From: Arthrobacter sp. SLBN-112
GTDB taxonomy: Bacteria > Actinomycetota > Actinomycetes > Actinomycetales > Micrococcaceae
Reading direction: 5' to 3'
Length of the DNA: 64,000 nt
Assembly (NCBI RefSeq): GCF_030944625.1
Contig: NZ_JAUSXY010000001.1
Span: 2,480,001 to 2,544,000 of the forward strand
In this document: positions 38,645 through 46,943 of the stretch, piece by piece
Layout: every line of letters starts with the position of its first letter
Numbering within the stretch: the first letter of the stretch is position 1
Notes under the pieces: model-generated
The model's input: the letters and a program-made list of their open reading frames with translations, nothing else
Told to the model about the DNA's origin: nothing
The model's database searches: none
Program-made: the position numbers and the translations under genes

Positions 38645-39438
38645 AGCTGACCATTGTGGGGTGTACGGGCTCGTTCCCCGGGCCCGGCTCCCCGGCGTCG
38701 TGCTACCTGCTGACCGCCACCGATGGCGACCGCACGTGGAAGGTGGTGATGGACCTCGGCAGCGGTGCGCTGGGCGCCATCCAGCGCTACACCGACCTGG
38801 AGGACATCGACGCGATTTTCCTCACCCACCTGCACCCGGACCACTGCATGGACCTGTGCGGCCTGCACGTCGCCATCCGCTGGAAACCCGGTGGCTGGGG
38901 CCGCGGCCGCATCCCGGTCTGGGGCCCGGCCGCGACGGCCAACCGGATGGCCACCGCCTACGGACTGGACCCGGACCCCGGCATGCACGAGGAATTCGAC
39001 TTCAGCAACTGGACCGAACGCGAAGCCGTGACCGTTGGGCCGTTTACGGTCACGCCCTTCGCCGTCAACCACCCCATCGAGGAGGCCTACGCCCTGCGGG
39101 TGGAGGTGGTGGAACCCGGCAAGGACGGCGTCCCCGTAACCCGGACCCTGACGTATTCCGGTGACACCGATTCCTGCGCCGGGCTTGAGGAAGCCGCCAA
39201 GGACGCAGACCTGTTCCTGTGCGAGGCAGCCTTCGAGGAAGGCCGCGACGACGGCATCAAGGACGTCCACCTGACCGGAAAACGGGCGGGGGAGACCGCG
39301 GCGCTCGCGGGGGCGCGCCGGCTCCTGCTGACCCACATTCCGGTCTGGACGTCCCCCACCACCGTCATGGCCGAGGCACGTCCGGTGTTTCCCGGCGACG
39401 TGGCCGTGGCCGTTGCCGGTGTCCACTACACCATCTAG
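38641..39438 (+). CDS. MBL-fold phosphodiesterase (Rv1339-like)
   Basis: A 265-residue metallo-beta-lactamase fold protein. The metal motif [12 protein letters not shown] is near residue 61, a second His/Asp pair is in [13 protein letters not shown], and the last ligand is in [11 protein letters not shown]. The protein begins with [19 protein letters not shown] as RNase Z-like enzymes do. Its homologue in M. tuberculosis, Rv1339, sits at the same place and has been shown to hydrolyse cAMP, so a cyclic nucleotide phosphodiesterase is the best guess. GTG overlaps the murI stop as GTGA. Confidence 0.85.
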   Translation: MKLTIVGCTGSFPGPGSPASCYLLTATDGDRTWKVVMDLGSGALGAIQRYTDLEDIDAIFLTHLHPDHCMDLCGLHVAIRWKPGGWGRGRIPVWGPAATANRMATAYGLDPDPGMHEEFDFSNWTEREAVTVGPFTVTPFAVNHPIEEAYALRVEVVEPGKDGVPVTRTLTYSGDTDSCAGLEEAAKDADLFLCEAAFEEGRDDGIKDVHLTGKRAGETAALAGARRLLLTHIPVWTSPTTVMAEARPVFPGDVAVAVAGVHYTI

Positions 39439-39454
39439 CACCAGTGGCACTGGA

Positions 39455-39460
39455 TAAGCT
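39455..39460 (+). promoter_or_regulatory. Leaderless-type -10 box of rph
   Basis: TAAGCT ends six bases before ATG 39467, giving rph and rdgB their own promoter within the murI gene group. Confidence 0.6.
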
Positions 39461-39466
39461 AAAGGC

Positions 39467-40225
39467 ATGACATCTGAAGCAACTGCAGTGCCCATTGTGC
39501 GCGCCGACGGCCGTGCCCCCGACCAGCTCCGGCCCATCAGCATCACCCGCGGATGGTCCAACCAGGCTGAGGGATCGGCGCTGATCGAGTTCGGCAACAC
39601 CCGGGTGCTGTGCACGGCCTCCCTGACTGCCGGCGTCCCGCGCTGGCTCAAGGGCGAGGGCCGCGGCTGGGTCACCGCCGAGTACGCCATGCTGCCCCGC
39701 GCCACCAACACGCGCTCGGACCGGGAATCGGTCAAGGGCAAGATCGGCGGCCGCACGCACGAGATCTCGCGCCTGATCGGGCGTTCGCTGCGCTCCATCA
39801 TCGACACCAAGGCGCTGGGCGAAAACACCATCGTGCTGGACTGTGACGTCCTCCAGGCCGACGGCGGGACACGCACCGCGGCGATCACCGGCGCCTACGT
39901 GGCTCTGGCCGACGCCATCCGGTTCGCCCGCGACACCAAGCTCATCGCCAAAAACGCCCAGCCCCTTGTGGACACCATCGCGGCCGTCTCCGTGGGCATC
40001 ATCGACGGCGTTCCCATGCTGGACCTGCCCTACGTCGAGGACGTGCGGGCCGAGACGGATATGAACGTTGTGGTCACCGGCTCCGGCAAGTTCGTCGAGG
40101 TGCAGGGCACTGCCGAGGGCGCCCCGTTCGACCGGGAGGAGCTGAACCAGCTTCTCGACCTTGCCCTGCTGGGCACCGCCCAGCTCGCTGCCATCCAGCG
40201 GGAGACCCTGGCGGACACCCTGTGA
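39467..40225 (+). CDS. rph: Ribonuclease PH
   Basis: RNase PH trims tRNA 3' ends by phosphorolysis and forms a hexameric ring. The 252-residue protein has the phosphate-binding and catalytic features [37 protein letters not shown]-like [18 protein letters not shown] and [20 protein letters not shown]. The length equals the family norm. The next gene overlaps by four bases, the common rph-rdgB pair. Confidence 0.97.
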   Translation: MTSEATAVPIVRADGRAPDQLRPISITRGWSNQAEGSALIEFGNTRVLCTASLTAGVPRWLKGEGRGWVTAEYAMLPRATNTRSDRESVKGKIGGRTHEISRLIGRSLRSIIDTKALGENTIVLDCDVLQADGGTRTAAITGAYVALADAIRFARDTKLIAKNAQPLVDTIAAVSVGIIDGVPMLDLPYVEDVRAETDMNVVVTGSGKFVEVQGTAEGAPFDREELNQLLDLALLGTAQLAAIQRETLADTL

Positions 40226-40869
40226 GCACACCCTCACCAAGGCTCGTGCTCGCCACGCACAACAAAGGGAAACTGCGCGAACTCCGTGAACTGCTGCGCG
40301 GGCAGGTGCCCGGGCTCGACGTCGACACCCAGGTGGTGGACGCGGCGGCGGCGGGTGCGCCGGACGTCGTCGAAACCGGCGTGACCTTCGCCGAGAACTC
40401 GCTGCTGAAGGCGCGGGCGGTGGCCGGGGCAACCGGCCTGGTGGCCATTGCCGACGACTCCGGGCTTGCCGTGGACGTCATGGGCGGGGCGCCGGGCATC
40501 TTCTCCGCCCGGTGGGCGGGACGGCACGGCGACGACGCCGCCAACCTGGAACTGCTGCTGAACCAGCTTTCGGACGTTCCCGACGAGCATCGCGGCGCAG
40601 CGTTTGTCTGCGCGGCAGCCCTGGCGGTCCCCGCCGGCACGGCCGGCCCGGGCCGCGAGGTAGTGGAGTACGGCCAGCTGGAGGGCGTCCTCCTGCGCGA
40701 ACCCCGGGGCGCCGGCGGCTTCGGCTACGATCCTGTGCTGCAGCCGGCCGGCGGGAACCGCAGCTGCGCCGAGCTGTCCGCCGAGGAAAAGAACGCCATC
40801 AGCCACCGCGGCAAGGCATTCCGCGCCCTGCTTCCCTCCATCGTGGCAGCCTTGGAAGCGGCAGGCTGA
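40222..40869 (+). CDS. rdgB: Non-canonical purine NTP pyrophosphatase (dITP/XTP)
   Basis: RdgB removes dITP, XTP and related nucleotides so that they do not enter DNA. The 215-residue protein has [18 protein letters not shown] at the start, [36 protein letters not shown] and the C-terminal [10 protein letters not shown], all typical of the HAM1 fold. It begins with GTG inside the rph stop and ends before a strong terminator. Confidence 0.96.
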   Translation: MSTPSPRLVLATHNKGKLRELRELLRGQVPGLDVDTQVVDAAAAGAPDVVETGVTFAENSLLKARAVAGATGLVAIADDSGLAVDVMGGAPGIFSARWAGRHGDDAANLELLLNQLSDVPDEHRGAAFVCAAALAVPAGTAGPGREVVEYGQLEGVLLREPRGAGGFGYDPVLQPAGGNRSCAELSAEEKNAISHRGKAFRALLPSIVAALEAAG

Positions 40870-40894
40870 AGGAAGCGGCAGGCCGGCATAACAG

Positions 40895-40929
40895 AAGAGG
40901 TGCGCACCCCGGCGGGGTGCGCACCTCTT
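40895..40929. terminator. Bidirectional intrinsic terminator
   Basis: A perfect 16-base inverted repeat (40895-40910 and 40914-40929) with loop GGC lies between the convergent rdgB and DedA genes. The GC-rich stem is followed by TTT on the plus strand. Confidence 0.9.
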
Positions 40930-40946
40930 TCGCCTGTGTGGCCTGC

Positions 40947-41756
40947 CTACTCCTGCCGGCCGCCGGGGAGTTTGCGCGGAGTCTTCTGCTCCTGCTCCGG
41001 TTCGTGCTCTTCGATGTATTCGTCGACGGCGTCGGTGCCGTAGGCCTGGGCCTGGCGCTTCGCGGACATGCCGCGCAGGAGTTCGATGCCGATGGGCACC
41101 ACCGAGACCAGCACGATGGCGATGAAGATGATGTCCAGGTTGTCCCGGACCCACGGAACGGTGTCGCCCAGCAGGAAACCGAGCAGGGTCACCCCGCCGC
41201 CCCAGAGCACCGCCCCGATGACGTTGTAAACGAAGAACTTGCGCCTGCTCATCTGCGCCACGCCGACGATCACGGGGACAAACGTCCGGATGATGGGAAC
41301 GAAACGAGCCAGGATGAGCGCCTTGCCGCCGTGCTTCTCAAAGAAGGCGTGTGCGCTTTCGACGTTCTCGCGTTTGAACAGTTTGGAGTCGGGCTTGTTG
41401 AAGATGGCGGGGCCCGCTTTGGAACCGATCAGGTAGCCCGCTTGGTTGCCGATGATGGCGGAGACCACGATCAGCAGGGCCAGGAGCCAGATGTTGAACT
41501 TGATGGTGTCGGTGGCCACCAGCAGGCCTGCAGTGAACAGCATGGAGTCACCCGGAAGGAAGAATCCCACCAGCAGGCCGGTCTCCGCGAAGATGATGCC
41601 GCACACCAGCAGGACCACCCATGGGGCGAGCGCCGGATCGGCAAGGAAGACCTGGGGGTTCAGCCAGTCGGGCAGGAAGGAGGCCATTGCCGGCTGCACC
41701 GGGCCCGCACCGCCCAACAGGGACACAGCGAGGTGGTTATTCACAGGAAAGTTCAC
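40947..41756 (-). CDS. DedA family membrane protein
   Basis: A 269-residue protein of the DedA/SNARE-associated family, which are likely lipid flippases that help keep the proton motive force and envelope stable. Features are IIFAETGLLVGFFLPGDSMLF with the acidic residue and Gly/Pro turn of the re-entrant loop, GKALILARFVPIIRTFVPVIVG with the conserved Arg residues, and about five membrane helices. The C-terminal tail is charged and rich in Glu and Gln. The start is GTG 41756, with a TACGCT box six bases before it. Confidence 0.92.
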   Translation of the reverse strand: MNFPVNNHLAVSLLGGAGPVQPAMASFLPDWLNPQVFLADPALAPWVVLLVCGIIFAETGLLVGFFLPGDSMLFTAGLLVATDTIKFNIWLLALLIVVSAIIGNQAGYLIGSKAGPAIFNKPDSKLFKRENVESAHAFFEKHGGKALILARFVPIIRTFVPVIVGVAQMSRRKFFVYNVIGAVLWGGGVTLLGFLLGDTVPWVRDNLDIIFIAIVLVSVVPIGIELLRGMSAKRQAQAYGTDAVDEYIEEHEPEQEQKTPRKLPGGRQE

Positions 41757-41762
41757 CCCTCA

Positions 41763-41768
41763 AGCGTA
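41763..41768 (-). promoter_or_regulatory. Possible leaderless-type -10 box of the DedA gene
   Basis: On the minus strand TACGCT ends six bases before the GTG at 41756. The hexamer is less canonical than others in the window. Confidence 0.4.
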
Positions 41769-41811
41769 CTTGACGGCCCTGTCCCTCCCGGGCCGGGGCA
41801 CCCTGCGGCGG

Positions 41812-41817
41812 TAAGGT
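41812..41817 (+). promoter_or_regulatory. Leaderless-type -10 box of the exonuclease-BRCT gene
   Basis: TAAGGT ends seven bases before GTG 41825. Confidence 0.5.
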
Positions 41818-41824
41818 AGGGGCC

Positions 41825-42847
41825 GTGGGTTTGGACTTTACGGCGATCGACTTCGAAACAGCCAACGGCTTCCGGGGCTCTCCGTGCTCCGTGGGCCTGA
41901 CGAAGGTAAGGGGCGGGAAGATTGTCGCGGAGGCCTCCTGGCTGATGCGGCCGCCGGCCGGCTTCGACCACTTTGACCACCACAATGTGCGGATCCACGG
42001 AATCACCCCTGCCGACGTGGCGGTGCAGCCGCGTTTCGGTGAGCTGTTCCCGGAAATCGGGGCCTTCATCGGCGAGGACGTGCTGGCCGCGCACAACGCC
42101 GCCTTCGACCTTGGGGTGATCCGCTCGGCGCTGGAAGTCTCAGGGCTTCCCGGTCCGGCCTACGACTACGTCTGCACGGTCATGTTGTCGCGCCGCTGCT
42201 ACTCCCTGGTCTCAAACTCGCTGCCTTTTGCCGCGGAGGAAGCCGGCGTGCCTTTGGTGAACCACCACGACGCCGCAGAGGATGCCCGCGCCTGCGCCGG
42301 CATCCTCATCGATATCGCCGCGCGAAACGGTGTAAACAGCATCGCCGAACTGTATCTCTCCCTGGGCCTGGCCATGCCGCGCCAGCAGGCCTTCGATCCT
42401 GCCACCGGTGAACTGTCGAAGCCCAGCCTGGCGGCGATGTCCGGCGCTTCCGGCAACGGCGCGGCGCTGGTACGGCGGTTCCAGTCCGGCTGGCCTGAGG
42501 AGGGGCTGAATCCTGAACCAAACATCGACGCCGAGCCCGGCCATCCGTTGTATGGCCAGACGGTCGTTTTCACCGGACAGCTTTCCATCGGCCGCCCGGA
42601 TGCCAAGCTCCGCTCGGCCCACCACGGTGCCCGCACTGAAAGCCGGGTGACCGGCCGCACCACCGTCCTGGTGGTGGGGGACGGCTTCGTGGCCTCGGAC
42701 CTGCGCTCGGGGCGGCTCACCGGAAAGGCGCGGCGCGTCCTGGAACTCCATGAGCGCGGACAGGCCATCGAGGTGTTGTCCGAGGGCGAGTTCCTGCAGA
42801 TGGTGGGCAGTGCGGACGTCTCGTTCGCGCCGGCCGTCATCGCCTGA
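41825..42847 (+). CDS. DnaQ-like 3'-5' exonuclease with BRCT domain
   Basis: A 340-residue protein. The N-terminal 170 residues are a DEDDh exonuclease like DNA polymerase III epsilon: FTAIDFETANGF with Asp and Glu, VLAAHNAAFDLGVI and HHDAAEDARACAGI with the closing His and Asp. After a linker, a BRCT domain (about residues 238-325: GQTVVFTGQLSIGRPDAK, VTGRTTVLVVGD) follows, as in bacterial DNA ligase. It probably trims DNA ends in repair. The start is GTG. Confidence 0.92.
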   Translation: MGLDFTAIDFETANGFRGSPCSVGLTKVRGGKIVAEASWLMRPPAGFDHFDHHNVRIHGITPADVAVQPRFGELFPEIGAFIGEDVLAAHNAAFDLGVIRSALEVSGLPGPAYDYVCTVMLSRRCYSLVSNSLPFAAEEAGVPLVNHHDAAEDARACAGILIDIAARNGVNSIAELYLSLGLAMPRQQAFDPATGELSKPSLAAMSGASGNGAALVRRFQSGWPEEGLNPEPNIDAEPGHPLYGQTVVFTGQLSIGRPDAKLRSAHHGARTESRVTGRTTVLVVGDGFVASDLRSGRLTGKARRVLELHERGQAIEVLSEGEFLQMVGSADVSFAPAVIA

Positions 42848-42914
42848 ATCAGTAGCGCTGGCATGCGGGCGTTCATCTGACGCAACAAAGCTTGGCCGCA
42901 GGGCCGGACCTTCC

Positions 42915-42920
42915 TAGCCT
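42915..42920 (+). promoter_or_regulatory. Leaderless-type -10 box of the DUF4395 gene
   Basis: TAGCCT ends six bases before ATG 42927. Confidence 0.55.
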
Positions 42921-42926
42921 TGCGGG

Positions 42927-43406
42927 ATGAGCTCCTTGTTCGCGTTCCCCAACCCCGTCAACGAGTACGCGGCCCGCACCACCGCAGCCCTGGTGGTCCT
43001 GCTCGCGGTGGTCACCGCCCTGACAGGTTCCGTGTGGGGGCTGGTGGCCATCGCCGTCGGGTTCTGGCTCCGGCTGCTCTTCGGCCCGCGGATCTCACCG
43101 TTGGCGGTCCTCTCCGTGAAGGTCATCACCCCGCGGCTGGGAAAGGTGAAGCTCGTTCCCGGGCCGCCAAAGCGCTTTGCCCAGGGCATCGGCGCCGCCG
43201 TGTCCACCGCCGCCCTGCTGCTGTTCGCGTCCGGCATGGGCCCGGGAGCATGGCTGCTGCTGGGGATCCTGGTGGTGGCGGCATCGCTTGAAGCCTTCGC
43301 CGGTTTCTGCCTGGGCTGCACGATTTTCGGGTTCCTGCAGCGCCGCGGAGTGATTCCCGAGGACGTCTGCGAGGCGTGCAACAACATCAGCCTTCGCCGG
43401 TCGTGA
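42927..43406 (+). CDS. DUF4395 family membrane protein
   Basis: A 159-residue protein of the DUF4395 family with four predicted membrane helices (for example TTAALVVLLAVVTALTGSVWG and WLLLGILVVAASLEAFAGFCLG). It contains several Cys near the end: GFCLGCTIFGFL and VCEACNNISLRR; CLGC may bind metal or form a disulfide. In other actinobacteria the family is found near rhodanese or thioredoxin genes, but none is next to it here. Its last 20 bases overlap the convergent gene on the other strand. Confidence 0.87.
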   Translation: MSSLFAFPNPVNEYAARTTAALVVLLAVVTALTGSVWGLVAIAVGFWLRLLFGPRISPLAVLSVKVITPRLGKVKLVPGPPKRFAQGIGAAVSTAALLLFASGMGPGAWLLLGILVVAASLEAFAGFCLGCTIFGFLQRRGVIPEDVCEACNNISLRRS

Positions 43407-44472
43407 CCCCCACCAGCTGATCCGCCATCCCGCGGATCACCTCCGGGCCTTCCAGGGCAGCCAGCCACGGGGCGGGCAGGCAGTCCTCCCCGTACCAGGC
43501 GCCCAGGATGTTGCCGGCCAGGGATCCGGCGGTGTCGCTGCCGCCGCTGTGGTTCACCGCCACGGCGACGGCGTCCCGGAAATGCTGTTCCGGCAGCACA
43601 GGTGCGCCGTCTGCCGGAAGCGTGGCGAGAACGGCGTAGAGCGCCAGGGCGAATGCCTCCTCCGCGAACCAGCCGTCGCCGAGCGCCTGGACCAGCTCCT
43701 CGGGCGGAACAACCGCCTTGTCTGCCAGCCGCAGGGCCGCCTCAAGCCGCTCGGGCAGCTCCGGTGCCACGTGCGGCATGGTGCCCGCGTGGGCGATGAC
43801 GGCGGCGGCGGCTTCCCGCAGGTCCTCTCCGGCGACCAGCCGGTGGATCAGGAGGCTGAAGACACCAGAGCTTTGGCGTGCCGCCGGGTGGCCGTGCGTC
43901 AGTGACGCGGCATCGGAACTCAACTTGTAGGCGGCCTCGGGCGAGATGTGCGGGATCAGCCCGAACGGCGTCGAGCGCATCACCGTACCGGCACCTTTCG
44001 AGTCCGGGTTGACGGGCCGCACCGAGGTTCCCATCTCACCGGTGGCCAGGCCGCTGATGCAGTCCTGCTCCGGATGCCGCCGCTGCCGCAGCACCTCATT
44101 GCCGTCGATCCAGCGGGGCTGGGGCGCTGGTGCGGACGGCCCGGCATCCGCACCCTGGGTGGCCAGCCAGCGCAGGTAGGCCAGCCATACGCACGCGTTG
44201 ACGTCCGCGCCCACACCGGAGTTGGCCCACTCCAGCGCCTCCACCAGGCCATCCACGGTGTACAGGGTCAATTGTGTGTCGTCGGAGAAGTGGCAGGGGC
44301 CGGAGAGGTCTTCAAAGCCTGTCAGGCCGCGTGCGCCGAAACGCCGGCGGATCTCGTCGATGGAATCGAACTCCACGGCGTAGCCCAGCGCATCTCCCAG
44401 CGCGCCGCCCAGCAGGGAGCCATGGATCCGGGACTTGGGAGTGGGTGTGGGAGTGCCGTGATCAATGCTCAT
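43387..44472 (-). CDS. ADP-ribosylglycohydrolase family protein
   Basis: A 361-residue enzyme of the DraG/ARH family, which removes ADP-ribose from proteins or other acceptors with two Mg2+ ions. Metal ligands are visible in FSDDTQLTLYTVDGL and NHSGGSDTAGSLAGNILGAW; the N-terminus has GSLLGGALGDALGYAVEF. The target is unknown. ATG 44472 has a TAAATT box seven bases upstream; the reading frame continues further upstream but without family sequence. Confidence 0.92.
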   Translation of the reverse strand: MSIDHGTPTPTPKSRIHGSLLGGALGDALGYAVEFDSIDEIRRRFGARGLTGFEDLSGPCHFSDDTQLTLYTVDGLVEALEWANSGVGADVNACVWLAYLRWLATQGADAGPSAPAPQPRWIDGNEVLRQRRHPEQDCISGLATGEMGTSVRPVNPDSKGAGTVMRSTPFGLIPHISPEAAYKLSSDAASLTHGHPAARQSSGVFSLLIHRLVAGEDLREAAAAVIAHAGTMPHVAPELPERLEAALRLADKAVVPPEELVQALGDGWFAEEAFALALYAVLATLPADGAPVLPEQHFRDAVAVAVNHSGGSDTAGSLAGNILGAWYGEDCLPAPWLAALEGPEVIRGMADQLVGVTTGEG

Positions 44473-44479
44473 GAAGACA

Positions 44480-44485
44480 AATTTA
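44480..44485 (-). promoter_or_regulatory. Leaderless-type -10 box of the ADP-ribosylglycohydrolase gene
   Basis: On the minus strand TAAATT ends seven bases before ATG 44472. Confidence 0.55.
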
Positions 44486-44684
44486 CCGTCCAGACCCGCT
44501 GCGAACGGTTGAGGCCGCCGCCTGCAGGGCAGGGCGCAGCCGGCGGGTGCGGACAGCAGTTGTCCAGCAAACGCCCAGCCTGGGCTGGAATACTGCTCGG
44601 GTTCCCTGGCGCCGCACTTGCCGCACCTGCCGGCCGGGGCGGCTCCGGAACCCACCAGAGCACCCGACGAGCAAAGGTCCCACC

Positions 44685-45707
44685 ATGAGCACCCCTGTCC
44701 CAGCCCGCGACGCACTGCAGCCCGGCGGCACGGATTCCGCCCGTCGCGGCCTGCTGCCCCGCCTCGCAGCAGAGGCTTTTGGCAGCCTCTTCCTGGCGGT
44801 TGCCGGGCTGGGCGTACCGCTGTTCAGCATTCCGCAGTCCAGCCCGGTGCCTGCCGCCCTGGCTGCCGGCCTCGCCATCACGGCCGCCATGCTCGCCTTC
44901 GGACATATTTCCGGTGGCCACTTCAACCCGGCAATCACCCTGGGCCACCTCCTCGCCGGACGGATCCGGGCGGGAGCGGCAGCAGCGTACGCCGCCGCAC
45001 AGGTCGTGGGAGCCTTGGGGGGTGCCCTTGCCCTGTTCGGCATCCTGCGCACCCTGCCCAGCATTCCCGACAGCCGGACCGCCTTCGATACGGTGTCCGC
45101 CGGCTTCGGCGAACACTCCATCATCCAGGCGCCCCTCGCCGCAGTGGTGCTCCTGGAACTGCTGGGAGCCGCGATCATCGTGGCCATCTTCCTGGGCGCC
45201 GCCGGCCGCGACAACGGCCTGCGGGGCAGCGCCGGCGGGGACGGCAACAGCCGGACGGTGGCGGCCGTTGCCGTGGGCCTGTCCTTCGCAGCCTTGCTCC
45301 AGGTGGGCCAGTCTGTCGGCAACCTGCCGTTCAACCCCGCTCGGGCCCTCGCCTCGGCCGTCTTCAGCTCCGGCTCGGCCCTGGGACAGCTGTGGGTCTT
45401 CCTCGTGGCTCCGCTGGCCGGCGCGGCCATCGCGGGGCTGGTGTTCCGGATTTCAGACACGGCTGACTCCACGGAGGGCACTGCAGTGGCGGGCGCCGCT
45501 GCGCACGACCAAGACGCCGCAAGCGCGGAAGCTACCGGGGGCGCCGGCCCGGATGCCGGGGATTCGTCAGTTCCGGCCGGGGACGACGACGGCGGCGAGG
45601 CTTCGGGGGCGGAGCCGCACCTCCCCGCGGCCCGCACCGCCGCACCGGACAAGCAGGCGCGCAACGTCAATGAGGCCCAGGAGTTTTTCGAGGGCAAGCG
45701 ATCCTGA
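44685..45707 (+). CDS. Aquaporin / MIP family channel
   Basis: A 340-residue membrane channel of the aquaporin family with six helices and the two pore motifs HFNPAIT (about residue 84) and PFNPARA (about residue 216). The residue after each motif and the spacing suggest an AqpZ-like water channel rather than a glycerol facilitator, but this is not certain. The C-terminal tail of about 85 residues is Ala/Asp/Glu-rich and without counterpart in short aquaporins. It starts at ATG 44685 with AAAGG nearby. Confidence 0.9.
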   Translation: MSTPVPARDALQPGGTDSARRGLLPRLAAEAFGSLFLAVAGLGVPLFSIPQSSPVPAALAAGLAITAAMLAFGHISGGHFNPAITLGHLLAGRIRAGAAAAYAAAQVVGALGGALALFGILRTLPSIPDSRTAFDTVSAGFGEHSIIQAPLAAVVLLELLGAAIIVAIFLGAAGRDNGLRGSAGGDGNSRTVAAVAVGLSFAALLQVGQSVGNLPFNPARALASAVFSSGSALGQLWVFLVAPLAGAAIAGLVFRISDTADSTEGTAVAGAAAHDQDAASAEATGGAGPDAGDSSVPAGDDDGGEASGAEPHLPAARTAAPDKQARNVNEAQEFFEGKRS

Positions 45708-45752
45708 GCTGTCCGCGCCGCGGCGGTTTCCTCCACTGTCAGTGGCTGCCGA

Positions 45753-45758
45753 TAGCGT
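45753..45758 (+). promoter_or_regulatory. Leaderless-type -10 box of sbcDC
   Basis: TAGCGT ends six bases before ATG 45765. Confidence 0.5.
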
Positions 45759-45764
45759 AGGAAT

Positions 45765-46943
45765 ATGCGGTTACTTCATACCTCGGACTGGCACCTGGGC
45801 CGTTCCTTCCACGGCGTGGGCATGCTGGACGCCCAGCGGGCCTTCATCGACCAGCTGGTGGCAACGGTGGAGCGGGAGGGCATTGATGTCGTGCTGATCG
45901 CCGGCGATGTCTACGACCGGGCACTGCCCGGGGTGGACGTCGTCCACCTGCTCGATGACGCCCTGGTCAGGCTTACCTCCGCCGGAGCCAAGGTGGTCCT
46001 CACCAGCGGCAACCACGACTCCGCGATCCGGCTGGGTTTCGCCTCCCGGTTGCTGGAACGCGGGGGAGTGCACCTGCGCACCAAGGTGGCCGAGCTCGAC
46101 CATCCGCTGCTGCTGCCGCTTGGAACGGACGCCGCCGGGCATGAAGCGGTCCTGGCCGTGTACGGCATTCCCTGGCTTGAACCCCGTCTCGTGGCCGACC
46201 AGCTGGGCGTGGAGACGGCAAGCCACTTCGAGGTGACCCGGGCGGCCACCGGCCTTATCCGGGCCGACATCGCACGGCGCACAGGCGCCGCCACCGTCCA
46301 TTCAGTGGTCCTGGCCCACACCTTCGCCAGCGGCGGCATCAGCTCGGACAGCGAGCGGGACCTCAGCATCGGCGGCGTGGGTGCCGTTCCCCTGGACCTG
46401 TTCGACGGATTTACCTACACCGCACTCGGCCACCTCCACGGACGGCAGGAGCTGTCCGACCGCGTGCGCTATTCGGGATCCCCGCTGGCCTATTCCTTCT
46501 CCGAATCCACGCACCGGAAAGGTGCCTGGCTCGTGGACCTGGGGCCGGACGGAGTCACGTCGGTGAAGGACGTCGCGTGGGAGGCCCCGCGAACCCTTGC
46601 CGTGCTGCGCGGCACCCTGGGCGAGCTCCTGGAAGAGCCCGGGCACGCCTGGGCTGAAACCGCCTACTGCCAGGTCACCCTCACCGATGCCCAGCGTCCC
46701 GTGCGGGCCATGGAGCGGCTCCGCGCACGGTTCCCTGACACCCTGGTCCTGGCGTTCGATCCCCAGGGCGGCAATGACGCGGCCCAGGCCAGCTACAGCA
46801 GCAGGCTTGCAGACGCCCCGGACGACCTCGCCGTCTGCTGCGGCTTCCTGGAACACGTGCGTGGACGCAGCGCGGACCAGGATGAGCAAGCCGCGCTCGC
46901 CGCCGCGTTGGAGAACGTCCGGCTGCTGGAGGCCTCGCGGTGA
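45765..46943 (+). CDS. sbcD: Exonuclease SbcCD subunit D
   Basis: SbcD (Mre11-like) is the nuclease of the SbcCD complex that opens hairpin and blocked DNA ends. The 392-residue protein has all phosphoesterase motifs: LHTSDWHLGRSFHG, VVLIAGDVYDRALPG, LTSGNHDSAIR and ALGHLHGRQEL. It is co-transcribed with sbcC, whose GTG start overlaps the sbcD stop. Confidence 0.96.
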   Translation: MRLLHTSDWHLGRSFHGVGMLDAQRAFIDQLVATVEREGIDVVLIAGDVYDRALPGVDVVHLLDDALVRLTSAGAKVVLTSGNHDSAIRLGFASRLLERGGVHLRTKVAELDHPLLLPLGTDAAGHEAVLAVYGIPWLEPRLVADQLGVETASHFEVTRAATGLIRADIARRTGAATVHSVVLAHTFASGGISSDSERDLSIGGVGAVPLDLFDGFTYTALGHLHGRQELSDRVRYSGSPLAYSFSESTHRKGAWLVDLGPDGVTSVKDVAWEAPRTLAVLRGTLGELLEEPGHAWAETAYCQVTLTDAQRPVRAMERLRARFPDTLVLAFDPQGGNDAAQASYSSRLADAPDDLAVCCGFLEHVRGRSADQDEQAALAAALENVRLLEASR

